This document shows positions 42,978 to 51,241 of a stretch of 64,000 nucleotides of DNA, piece after piece. Origin of the DNA: an uncultured Bacteroidaceae bacterium (lineage in GTDB: Bacteria > Bacteroidota > Bacteroidia > Bacteroidales > Bacteroidaceae). The stretch lies in assembly GCA_905235575.1 (NCBI GenBank), contig CAJOLZ010000014.1:1-64000 (forward strand), given 5' to 3'. Positions within the stretch are counted from its first letter, which is position 1. The number at the start of each line of letters is the position of its first letter. Both the position numbers and the translations under genes were made by a program. The notes below the pieces were generated by a model. The model ran no database searches, was not told the DNA's origin, and worked only from the letters and a program-made list of their open reading frames with translations.

Positions 42978-44437
42978 TTTCTCATTCTTGCTACGGGCAG
43001 ACCCATCATTTCCCTGTACTTGGCCACGGTGCGTCGGGCTATTCCATACCCTTGTTCGGCGAGCATCTGTGTCAGTTTTTCGTCGCTCAGCGGATGTTCT
43101 TTGTCCTCGTCTTGGATGAGTTGACGCAAGGCGGCCATCACTTTGCGTGCCGATACATCGTCGCCTCCGGCCTGCGCTGTCTTCTGCGAGAAGAACCAGC
43201 GGAGTGGATAGGTGCCATAGCTGGTCTGCACATATTTGCTGTTGCAGACGCGGCTCACCACACTGATGCTGACGCCCGAAGCCTCCGAGACATCTTTGAG
43301 TATCATGGGACGAAGGAGCGACTCGTCACCCTCGAGGAAGAACTTCTCCTGAAGTTTTATGATGGTCTGCATGGTACGAATCATGCTCTCGCGCCGCATG
43401 GCCAGTGCGTTGATGAACATCTGTCCCTGCTCCACGTAACCACGGGTGAAGCGCAGGTCCTCCTGTGCTGCCTGACTCAGGGCGGAGACCTTCTTGCCTT
43501 CGTATGCCTTCAGTTTTTCGAGGGCATCGGGACTTACGATGAGTTGCGGGATGTTGCCTTGGTTGAGCATCATGGTGATGTTTCCGTAGCCATCGGTCTC
43601 TACGATGAAGTCGGGCGTCACCTGCGGGCTACCCTGTCCTGTCCGCTCGCCGAGTGCATTCCCGGGGCGCGGATTCAGTTTTCTGAGTTCGCGTTGCAGG
43701 CGTTCCTGCTGCGAGCGCGTCAGATCCATACGCCGCACGATACGGTCCCACCGCTTGTGCATGAAATCGTCGAAGCTGTCAGCAATCACCTGGTGCATCT
43801 GTTTCTGCATGGGGTTTTGCGTGTCGCGTTTTATCTGCAGCAAGAGGCATTCCTGCAGGTTTCGAGCGCCGATGCCGGGAGGGTCGAACTGCCAGAGGAT
43901 GTGCAGCATACGTTCCATTTCGGACTCGTCGGTGGGAACACCCTGATAGATGTCGAGTTCGTCGGCCAGCTGTGCGAGCGACTTCTTGAGCATTCCATTG
44001 TCGTCGAGCGAGCCGATGAGGTATTCCATGAGCAGACGTTCGTGCTCGTCGAGGTCATATTCGGCCATCTGCGATTTCAGCTGGTCGTAGAACGAGAGTG
44101 TGTCGCCATATTCGAGACGTTCCGAAGGACTTTCTCCGTTGTTGGCGCGGAGCAAGTAGTCGGGCACGTCGTCCTCGCTGCGATAGTCGGCCATCATGTC
44201 GTCCATCCCGCTCTCATTCCCCTGTGTTGCCGGTGCTTCGGCACTGACAGGCTGGTCGTCGGGCGAAGTCTCCTTTTCGAGCCAGGGATTCTCCAGACAC
44301 TCGTTCTCCACGCGCTGCTGCAAGGCGTCGAGCGACATCTCGGTCAGGCGCACCGCCATCACGTGTTGAGCCGACAGCGTCTGCACCTGCTGCTGCATCT
44401 GCGTCTGCTGTTGTGTCTGGATATTTTTTTGTCCCAT
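42974..44437 (-). CDS. rpoN: RNA polymerase sigma-54 factor
   Basis: A 487-residue sigma-54. Region I is glutamine-rich (NIQTQQQTQMQQQVQTLS) and contacts enhancer-binding ATPases. An acidic region II follows. Region III ends with the RpoN box ARRTVAKYRE at residues about 467-476, which binds the -24 element. The start at 44437 (MGQKNIQTQQQ) is preferred over an in-frame codon at 44476 because homologues begin with the Q-rich segment. It heads the operon rpoN-PAP2-purE. No enhancer-binding regulator gene is in this window. Confidence 0.96.
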   Translation of the reverse strand: MGQKNIQTQQQTQMQQQVQTLSAQHVMAVRLTEMSLDALQQRVENECLENPWLEKETSPDDQPVSAEAPATQGNESGMDDMMADYRSEDDVPDYLLRANNGESPSERLEYGDTLSFYDQLKSQMAEYDLDEHERLLMEYLIGSLDDNGMLKKSLAQLADELDIYQGVPTDESEMERMLHILWQFDPPGIGARNLQECLLLQIKRDTQNPMQKQMHQVIADSFDDFMHKRWDRIVRRMDLTRSQQERLQRELRKLNPRPGNALGERTGQGSPQVTPDFIVETDGYGNITMMLNQGNIPQLIVSPDALEKLKAYEGKKVSALSQAAQEDLRFTRGYVEQGQMFINALAMRRESMIRTMQTIIKLQEKFFLEGDESLLRPMILKDVSEASGVSISVVSRVCNSKYVQTSYGTYPLRWFFSQKTAQAGGDDVSARKVMAALRQLIQDEDKEHPLSDEKLTQMLAEQGYGIARRTVAKYREMMGLPVARMRK

Positions 44438-44513
44438 ATTCGAGTGTAAAGTTACAAAGAAGGTTGCGAAAAACAAATACTTCCGCGCCGAAAAGTTTTC
44501 CTCAGCCCCATTA

Positions 44514-44545
44514 TTTGTGAATTTCGCCTGTTTCCACTATCTTTG
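44514..44545 (+). promoter_or_regulatory. Promoter of the AlkZ-like gene
   Basis: TTTG 44514-44517, a 20-bp spacer, TATCTTTG 44538-44545. Confidence 0.75.
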
Positions 44546-44602
44546 TGCTCCGTAACGAAGATTCGCAGCCCCGTTTTGCGAGCCCAATTCAACCGCCACA
44601 CT

Positions 44603-45334
44603 ATGATTTCAGAACCACTCCGTCGTCAGCAAGACATCGTCCGCCTCATTGCCCGTTGGGGCATCGTCCCCTATTTCGCCGGCGAGATAGAAGGCTTCTC
44701 CATCGAGGAGCACGCCTCGCCCGAATGCTGGTTTCCCGAGGGGACGGTGGAGGGCATCTGGGAGTGGAAGGGACCCATCATCATGGAGGCCGACTGTGCC
44801 TACGGCAAGTTCTACCGCCAGAAGGCTTGTTTCGTATCGATGGACCTCTTTCCCGACCTTGTGAACTACCGCCGCAGCCTCTGCGAGCCGACCAAAGACG
44901 AGCGGCAGATGCTGGAGGTGCTGACAGCGCACGAATCGCTGCTCTCGAAGGAGTTGAAGCGTCTCTGCGGATACACCGAACAACGTCAGAGGCGCTCACC
45001 GCTCGAGGTGATGGCCGAACAGGCCGACCCGGGGCTGGCACGCCGTCTGCGTTCCGCCACGTCACCGCGCCGCCAGAGTTTCGATGCAGCCATCGGCCGT
45101 CTGCAGATGGGCGGACGGGTGGTGATAGCCGACTTCGAGTATAACTACGACCGGCAGGGGCGCCGCTACGGATGGGGCGTGGCACGCTATTGCACGCCCG
45201 AAGCCTTCTTCGGCCCCGAGCGTCTGGCGGTGGACCGCACACCGGAAGCCTCGGCCGAACGCCTGCTCACCCACCTGCGCAAACTGCTCCCCCACGCCTC
45301 GGAAAAACAGCTGCTTCGCATCGTGGAGGGATGA
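44603..45334 (+). CDS. Uncharacterised protein, possibly AlkZ-related
   Basis: A 243-residue soluble protein. The N-terminal part (RRQQDIVRLIARWGIVPYF) is helical, and the C-terminal half has FDAAIGRLQMGGRVVIADF, GRRYGWGVARYC and ERLLTHLRKLLPHAS. This recalls the short AlkZ-related proteins of Bacteroidota, relatives of the winged-helix DNA glycosylases AlkZ/YcaQ that remove alkylated or crosslinked bases. I am not certain of the match and see no catalytic QxQ/QxD motif. ATG 44603 is chosen because the promoter's start point would lie near 44551. A repeat array begins in the stop codon. Confidence 0.55.
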   Translation: MISEPLRRQQDIVRLIARWGIVPYFAGEIEGFSIEEHASPECWFPEGTVEGIWEWKGPIIMEADCAYGKFYRQKACFVSMDLFPDLVNYRRSLCEPTKDERQMLEVLTAHESLLSKELKRLCGYTEQRQRRSPLEVMAEQADPGLARRLRSATSPRRQSFDAAIGRLQMGGRVVIADFEYNYDRQGRRYGWGVARYCTPEAFFGPERLAVDRTPEASAERLLTHLRKLLPHASEKQLLRIVEG

Positions 45335-45413
45335 GCACCACAGTGCGACGAATGACGCACCACGTTGCGACGCCCTACGCACCACGTTGCGACAGCCGTC
45401 GCAGCACGGTGCG
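45334..45413 (+). repeat. Palindromic array R9 (four units)
   Basis: Units at 45334, 45356, 45378 and 45400, then TTTT. The first unit begins on the last base of the preceding stop codon. Confidence 0.88.
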
Positions 45414-45578
45414 TTTTCCGGGCACGAACAGCAAACATACGAAAAAGACGGGAAAAGAACCCTTCATTCATGCCGACGATATCCTTTTCATCCGACGGAG
45501 GCTTTGCTACGAAACTGGCGAAGTGAATACTTTAGGACTTTTTAACATACCGAAGACACAAGATTGCAGAATAAGTCG

Positions 45579-45586
45579 TAAATTTG
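45579..45586 (+). promoter_or_regulatory. -7 box just before a start codon
   Basis: TAAATTTG ends 4 bp before ATG 45591, which would give a leaderless or nearly leaderless mRNA. Confidence 0.55.
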
Positions 45587-45590
45587 CAAC

Positions 45591-45995
45591 ATGAATTTCC
45601 TGCTAGTCGCTCTTTTTCTGGCTGTTGACACCGTTGCCACGCCTGACACCACTATCGCCCCCACCGAACGAATAGACACGTTGCGGATGGTGGAGGTGAC
45701 ACCCGATTCTACGCTTCAGATGATGGAAAGCCTACGCAAATCGCTGGAACGCCTCATGCCCAAGTCTCCCCCATCACTGAGCGAAATTCTTGAGAAGTGG
45801 TCTCCGGGCTTGAACGACAAGATAACACATCCATTTGCCATCAAGGAGCGGAAACTCGAACGTAAGCACAAGAACGACAAGAAGGTATTGGAGGAGTACG
45901 ACCACATAAAGACTTTCAACGACTTGCTGCGCGAAGCCATCGAGCGCGAAGGTCTCGTGGTGAAGGAGCCCGAGACCAAGGGAAGTAAGAAATAG
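45591..45995 (+). CDS. Small uncharacterised exported protein
   Basis: 134 residues, not recognised. The first 17 residues (MNFLLVALFLAVDTVAT) look like a short signal peptide or membrane anchor. The rest is hydrophilic, Thr/Pro-rich to about residue 60, then helical and highly charged (FAIKERKLERKHKNDKKVLEEYDHIKTF, in parts) with a basic end. It lies 35 bp upstream of the HhH/beta-barrel gene on the same strand, so the two may work together in the envelope. The start is uncertain because the -7 box is so close; a downstream Met at residue 33 would lose the signal peptide. Confidence 0.65.
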   Translation: MNFLLVALFLAVDTVATPDTTIAPTERIDTLRMVEVTPDSTLQMMESLRKSLERLMPKSPPSLSEILEKWSPGLNDKITHPFAIKERKLERKHKNDKKVLEEYDHIKTFNDLLREAIEREGLVVKEPETKGSKK

Positions 45996-46030
45996 GCCAC
46001 AAGACACGCGATGTACGTCGCTGTTGCCTT

Positions 46031-47980
46031 ATGCATAGTCACAGACTGAGATTCATCGTCCCACTGATATTGCTCATAGCCTGCGTCACCAGCGCACAGG
46101 CACAGCAATATTCGTGGGACGATTTCTTTCAGGAATATACCGACGACGAGCGGGCCGACGACGAGGAGTGGATGCTGTCGCTGGAGGAGCTGAAGGCCAT
46201 CCACGAGGAACCGATGAACATCAACACGGCGGGCATCGACGACCTCATGCGGCTGCCATTCCTTACGGCAGCTCAGATTGAAGAGATTCACGCATACATC
46301 TATCTGCACGGCGAGATGCAGACATTGGGCGAACTGCGGTTGCTGAAAAGCCTCGACGAGGACACGCGCCGCAAGCTCGCCCTTTTTGTGTACGCCGCTC
46401 CCGTGCCGAAGCAGGGCAAACTGCTGTCCGACAGGATGCAGAGCACACTCTCGTCGCGCATAGACATTCCGCTCTACTACCGCAGGGGTTTCCAGGTGGA
46501 CGACGGTTATCGGGGCGACGCACTCTATCACCGCATCCGATACGACCTTCGTGCCAGCCGACATCTGGAGGCAGGACTGCGCATCGAGAAGGATGCGGGC
46601 GAGCGATATTACGACACCTACGGAGCCTATGCCATGCTACGCGATGTGGGAGCGATGCGACGTCTGGCCGTGGGTGACTACCGTGCCGGCTTCGGCGAGG
46701 GTGTGGTGATGGGCGGCAGTGCGTGGAACAGCAAGAGTTCACCCACCCTGCGCGAACAGACGGGCATACGTCCCATGACGAGTATGGACGAGGCGCGCTT
46801 CCTGCGTGGAGCGGCCGTGACGCTGGCCTTGGGGCGCCGCGTGGAACTTTCGGCTTTTGGTTCCTACAAAAAGGCCGATGCCACGCTGAACAGCGACGGC
46901 GAGGTGCAGACGCTGATCACCTCGGGCTATCACCGAACGGCTTCGGAACGTGCCAGCCGACGCGACGTGGAAGTGACACAGGCCGGCGGAAACCTGACGT
47001 GGCGCAAGGATGTCCTGCACGTCGGATTCACGGGCTACACGCAACATTTCTCGCGAAATCTCAATCCCGGCACGCAACTCTACCGCCGCATCTATCCACA
47101 CGGAAGTTCGTTCGGAGTGGCTGGTCTCAACTACGGATACAGCGGCTATCGTCTCTCCATCTCGGGCGAGACGGCGGTCAGCGGACATCATGCGGCGTGG
47201 GCCACGCTCCACCGGGTGGTATGGACAGTCAACCACCGCTACACGCTGAGCCTCATCCAGCGATACTACGACCGCCACTACGTCTCGTTCCTCGCCACCT
47301 CTTTCGCCGAGAACAGCACTGCCCAGAACGAGAACGGCGTACTGCTCCACCTGAATGCCCGGCCGTGGGACCGATGGCAGGTGGTGGCCTATGCCGACTT
47401 CTTCCACAACCCCTGGCCGCGCTACCGGATGACGCACAGCAGCAACGGACAGGAGGCGATGATGCAAATAGGCTACCAGCCCGACGGGGCGAACACCCTG
47501 AGCCTGCGCTACCAGATGAAACGCAAGGAGCAGGCCGACCAGATGGAGCCGCACCACAGACTCAGGCTGCAGTGGACCTGCGAGCCATCACAACGATGGA
47601 AACTCCAGACCACGGGACTGCTCCACTTCGTAGAGGGCGAACGGGGCGCAGGCGTGCAGGAGACGGCACAATTTGCCCCAGTGCCCGAGCGGATGAAACT
47701 GACACTGACGGGGTGCTATTTCCACACCACCGACTACTTGAGCCGCCTCTACTTCCACCTGCCGGCGCTCTACAACAGCGTCGTGGCAGGAACTTTCTCG
47801 GGCCACGGCTTCAACACCGCCCTCTCGGCACGCTTCGTGAGCCGCAACCAGCGGTGGATGATAGAGGGACGATATGCCCTCTGCCGATACTTCGACCGCG
47901 ATGTGCAGTCGTCCGGTCTGCAGACCATCTACAGCCCTTGGAAGAACGACCTCTCGGCACAGTTCCGCCTGCGCTTCTGA
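46031..47980 (+). CDS. Helix-hairpin-helix plus outer-membrane beta-barrel protein
   Basis: A 649-residue exported protein with a signal peptide (RLRFIVPLILLIACVTSAQAQ). Residues about 55-125 carry ComEA-like helix-hairpin-helix repeats (MNINTAGIDDLMRLPFLTAAQIEEI, in part; LGELRLLKSLDEDTRRKLALFV). The remainder has alternating aromatic/polar strands (YNSVVAGTFSGHGFNTALSARF, in part) and ends in RLRF with a C-terminal Phe, as in outer-membrane barrels. An HhH domain in the periplasm could bind DNA, as ComEA does in natural transformation, but the combination is a Bacteroidota family of unknown role. Confidence 0.75.
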   Translation: MHSHRLRFIVPLILLIACVTSAQAQQYSWDDFFQEYTDDERADDEEWMLSLEELKAIHEEPMNINTAGIDDLMRLPFLTAAQIEEIHAYIYLHGEMQTLGELRLLKSLDEDTRRKLALFVYAAPVPKQGKLLSDRMQSTLSSRIDIPLYYRRGFQVDDGYRGDALYHRIRYDLRASRHLEAGLRIEKDAGERYYDTYGAYAMLRDVGAMRRLAVGDYRAGFGEGVVMGGSAWNSKSSPTLREQTGIRPMTSMDEARFLRGAAVTLALGRRVELSAFGSYKKADATLNSDGEVQTLITSGYHRTASERASRRDVEVTQAGGNLTWRKDVLHVGFTGYTQHFSRNLNPGTQLYRRIYPHGSSFGVAGLNYGYSGYRLSISGETAVSGHHAAWATLHRVVWTVNHRYTLSLIQRYYDRHYVSFLATSFAENSTAQNENGVLLHLNARPWDRWQVVAYADFFHNPWPRYRMTHSSNGQEAMMQIGYQPDGANTLSLRYQMKRKEQADQMEPHHRLRLQWTCEPSQRWKLQTTGLLHFVEGERGAGVQETAQFAPVPERMKLTLTGCYFHTTDYLSRLYFHLPALYNSVVAGTFSGHGFNTALSARFVSRNQRWMIEGRYALCRYFDRDVQSSGLQTIYSPWKNDLSAQFRLRF

Positions 47981-47994
47981 AGACCTCCCGAAAA

Positions 47995-48074
47995 CGCACC
48001 GTGGTGCGACGGGCGTCGCAACGTGGTGCGCAGGCTGTCGCAGCGTGGTGCGTTTTACGTTGCACCGCAGTGCG
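47995..48074 (-). repeat. Palindromic array R10 (four units, minus orientation)
   Basis: Units at 47995, 48017, 48039 and 48061. Read on the minus strand, the two last linkers (ACAGCCTG, ACGCCCGT) equal those of R1, and the array ends TTTTCGGG. It lies between two rightward genes, so its orientation opposes transcription. Confidence 0.85.
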
Positions 48075-48147
48075 TCGGCCCACGCCTCTATTTCTTAATA
48101 AACCTTAAAACACGACTCCCGACACCCTCATAATCGAAAGAAATGAC

Positions 48148-48163
48148 TAACTTTGTCAAAGTT
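48148..48163 (+). promoter_or_regulatory. -7 box with overlapping palindrome before the redox operon
   Basis: TAACTTTG (48148-48155) fits TAnnTTTG, 38 bp before the start. AACTTTG, T, CAAAGTT (48149-48163) is a perfect inverted repeat over the same bases and could be a repressor site. No -33 element is seen. Confidence 0.5.
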
Positions 48164-48193
48164 TTCTAAAAACTAACCTTATTTAAGTATTGT

Positions 48194-49762
48194 ATGTTAC
48201 GTAAAATCCGACTAACATTGGCTATTTTCTTCTGGCTGCTCATCACATGGCTGCTGGTAGATTTTACGGGCACCGCACAAGCGTATCTTGGCTGGATGGC
48301 CCGAATTCAGTTCATGCCCGCGCTGCTGAGTATGAACCTGGTGGTACTGCTCTTTCTGGTAGTGCTCACCCTATTGTTCGGACGCATCTATTGCTCCGTC
48401 ATCTGCCCGCTGGGCGTGATGCAGGATGCCATAGCATGGTTCCGGCACAAGAAAAACAAGTACAGCTACTCTCCGGCGCGCGAGACGCTCCGTTTCAGCG
48501 TGCTTGTAGTTTCCATTCTGCTGCTGGTCGCAGGCCTGGGCTGGGCCGCCGGCCTCATCTTCCCCTACAGCACGTACGGCCGCATCGTGGGCACGATGGT
48601 GGCTCCGCTCTACAAGCTGGGGAACAACGCACTGGCAGCCATCGCCGAACACTATGACAGCTACGCCTTCTACTCGGTGGACGTATGGCTGAAGAGCATC
48701 TCAGCCCTCGCCATCGCACTGGTCACGTGGCTAATCATCGCCGTGCTGGCATGGCGCGGCGGCCGCACATGGTGCAACACCATCTGTCCCGTGGGCACAC
48801 TGCTGGGACTGGTGAGCCGACACGCACGCCTGAAGGTGGTGATGGACGCCGACGCCTGCAAGAACTGCCGCAAGTGTGAGCGCAACTGCAAGGCCGCCTG
48901 CATCGACATCAAGAACCACCAGGTGGACTACTCGCGCTGCGTCGTCTGCGGAAACTGTCTGGAACAATGCAGCTTCGGCGCACTTTCGTTCGGTTTCAAG
49001 CCCATGATTGACAAAGAGAACGCCATCTACAGCGAATCGAAGAAGAAACAGGAGAAAGAGGAAAAGAAAGAGAGCGTGGACGAAGGACGCCGCGCCGTGC
49101 TGACCTCCACCGCCCTGCTCGCCTCCACCGCCCTGCTGCACGCACAGGAGAAGACCACCGACGGCGGCTTCGCCACCATAGAAGACAAGAAGAAACCCGA
49201 GCGCAAACACAAGATAACACCTCCGGGCTCAGTGTCGGCACGCAACCTGCAGTCACACTGCACCGCCTGCCAGCTCTGTGTGGACTCGTGCCCCAACGAC
49301 GTACTGCGCCCCAACTCGAGCCTGAAGAACTTCATGCAGCCCGAGGTGAGCTTCGAACGCGGCTACTGCCGACCCGAGTGTAACCGCTGCTCGCAGGTGT
49401 GCCCCACAGGAGCCATAAAGCCCCTCAGCATCGAAGAACGCTCCTCGACACAGGTGGGCCACGCCGTGTGGATTCGCGAGAACTGTATCCCTGCCAACGA
49501 GTCCAAGACTTGCGGCAACTGCGAACGCCACTGCCCCACCGGAGCCATACAGATGGTGCCCGACGGAGACGGCTACCACAAGAACGACCGCGGACGCTGG
49601 GTGGACCGCGACAACCAACCCATCGACATGAACGCCGTACACATAATTCCCGTAGTGAACGAGGAGAAGTGCATCGGCTGCGGAGCCTGCGAAAACCTAT
49701 GCCCCGTGCGCCCCTTCAGCGCCATCTACGTAGAGGGACATGCCGTACACAAGGAAATATGA
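48194..49762 (+). CDS. NapH-NapG-like fused membrane polyferredoxin
   Basis: A 522-residue iron-sulfur protein. The first half is NapH/CcoG-like: about five membrane helices, two CxxxCP motifs (Cys-67 in CSVICPLG; Cys-194 in CNTICPVG), then CKNCRKCERNC and CVVCGNCLEQC clusters at about 220-260. A linker of charged residues leads to a twin-arginine-like segment at 299 (RRAVLTSTALLASTALLHA). The second half is NapG-like with four more clusters (CTACQLCVDSCP, CRPECNRCSQVCP, CGNCERHCP, CIGCGACENLCP). NapGH take electrons from quinol to the periplasm; here both look fused. No NapA is present. The next gene, an exported aldo/keto reductase, is the likely electron acceptor. Confidence 0.82.
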   Translation: MLRKIRLTLAIFFWLLITWLLVDFTGTAQAYLGWMARIQFMPALLSMNLVVLLFLVVLTLLFGRIYCSVICPLGVMQDAIAWFRHKKNKYSYSPARETLRFSVLVVSILLLVAGLGWAAGLIFPYSTYGRIVGTMVAPLYKLGNNALAAIAEHYDSYAFYSVDVWLKSISALAIALVTWLIIAVLAWRGGRTWCNTICPVGTLLGLVSRHARLKVVMDADACKNCRKCERNCKAACIDIKNHQVDYSRCVVCGNCLEQCSFGALSFGFKPMIDKENAIYSESKKKQEKEEKKESVDEGRRAVLTSTALLASTALLHAQEKTTDGGFATIEDKKKPERKHKITPPGSVSARNLQSHCTACQLCVDSCPNDVLRPNSSLKNFMQPEVSFERGYCRPECNRCSQVCPTGAIKPLSIEERSSTQVGHAVWIRENCIPANESKTCGNCERHCPTGAIQMVPDGDGYHKNDRGRWVDRDNQPIDMNAVHIIPVVNEEKCIGCGACENLCPVRPFSAIYVEGHAVHKEI

Positions 49763-49801
49763 TATCGCTCTCATACATTCAATCTACAAAGACAAAGACC
49801 T

Positions 49802-51184
49802 ATGAAAGAATATAACAGAAGAGACTTTCTGAAAGTCAGCGGCACCGTGGCTGCCACTACGGCACTGGCTGCCTGCAAGAAAAGCGAGGGCGACATCAAC
49901 CTCGACCCCATGGGACACCACACCGACGAGGTGCCCACCGACAAAATGACCTACCGCATAAATCCAAAAACGGGCGACCGCGTGAGCCTGCTGGGCTACG
50001 GATGGATGCGACTGCCTAACAAGCGAGAAGGAAACGAAGAGGTGATAGACCAGGAATCGGTGAACGAATTGGCAAAGTACGCACTGGCACACGGTGTGAA
50101 CTACTTCGATACGTCGCCAGCATACAGCCGTGGACGCAGCGAAGAGTCGCTGGGCATCGCACTGGAACAGAGCGGATATTCGCGCGACAAATACTTCATC
50201 GCAACGAAACTCTCCAACTTCAGTTCCTCACAATGGAGCTTCGAGGAGGGAAAGAAAATGTTCGAGAGAAGCCTCGTGAATCTGCGCACCGACTACATCG
50301 ACTACCTGCTGCTCCATTCGGTGGGCGGCGGTGGCATGCAGAATCTGCACGACCGCTACCTGGACAACGGACTGCTGGACTGGCTGATGGAACAGCGCGA
50401 GAACGGCCGCATCCGCAATCTGGGTTTCTCGTTCCACGGTGACGTGAACGTCTATGACTGGATGCTGGAACACCACGACCAGTATCACTGGGACTTCGTT
50501 CAGATACAAGCCAACTACATCGACTGGAACCGCAACGGCGACCGCAGTTCGAGCGGCTACTATCTCTATAACGAACTGGAGAAGCGCGGCATTCCGGCTG
50601 TCATCATGGAACCGCTGCTCGGCGGACGTCTCTCGAAGGTGCCCGACCACGTGGTGGCACACCTCAAGCAGCGCAAACCCGAGAACAGCGTGGCAAGCTG
50701 GGCATTCCGATACATCGGCAGCAAGCCCAATGTGCTCACCGTGCTGAGCGGCATGACATACATGGAACATCTGGAGGACAACGTGCGCTCCTTCAGTCCG
50801 CTGGAACTTGTTTCCGAAGAAGATCAGGAGTGGCTCGAAGGAGAGACGGCTACGCTCATCAAGAGTTATCCCACCATCCAGTGCAACGATTGCAAATACT
50901 GCATGCCCTGCCCCTACGGACTGGACATTCCCGGCATCTTCGTGCACTACAACAAGTGTGTCAACCAAGGTAATGTGCCCGAGAGTCAGCAGGCCAAGAA
51001 CTATCAGGAGGCACGCCGCGCCTTCCTCGTGGGATACGACCGCAGTGTGCCGCGCCTACGCCAAGCAAATCACTGCACGACATGCCGCGAATGCGTGCCA
51101 CACTGCCCGCAGAACATCGACATCCCTCGCGAATTGCAGCGCGTTGACCGCTTCGTGGAGAAACTCAAGCAAAACACATTATAA
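49802..51184 (+). CDS. Tat-exported lipoprotein aldo/keto reductase with ferredoxin domain
   Basis: A 460-residue protein. The N-terminus has a Tat motif (RRDFLK) and a lipobox (LAAC), so it is probably exported folded and anchored by lipid. Residues about 60-340 form the aldo/keto reductase barrel with the full tetrad Asp-103, Tyr-108, Lys-136 and His-172. The C-terminus holds two 4Fe-4S motifs (CNDCKYCMPCPYGLDIP and CTTCRECVPHCPQNIDIP). The usual cofactor NAD(P)H is absent outside the cytosol, so the clusters may supply electrons from the polyferredoxin encoded 39 bp upstream. Substrate unknown. Confidence 0.85.
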   Translation: MKEYNRRDFLKVSGTVAATTALAACKKSEGDINLDPMGHHTDEVPTDKMTYRINPKTGDRVSLLGYGWMRLPNKREGNEEVIDQESVNELAKYALAHGVNYFDTSPAYSRGRSEESLGIALEQSGYSRDKYFIATKLSNFSSSQWSFEEGKKMFERSLVNLRTDYIDYLLLHSVGGGGMQNLHDRYLDNGLLDWLMEQRENGRIRNLGFSFHGDVNVYDWMLEHHDQYHWDFVQIQANYIDWNRNGDRSSSGYYLYNELEKRGIPAVIMEPLLGGRLSKVPDHVVAHLKQRKPENSVASWAFRYIGSKPNVLTVLSGMTYMEHLEDNVRSFSPLELVSEEDQEWLEGETATLIKSYPTIQCNDCKYCMPCPYGLDIPGIFVHYNKCVNQGNVPESQQAKNYQEARRAFLVGYDRSVPRLRQANHCTTCRECVPHCPQNIDIPRELQRVDRFVEKLKQNTL

Positions 51185-51241
51185 GAGAATAATTCACAAG
51201 AGGAGAGATTCACCAGTAGTTAACTTTAATTGAAAACAATT

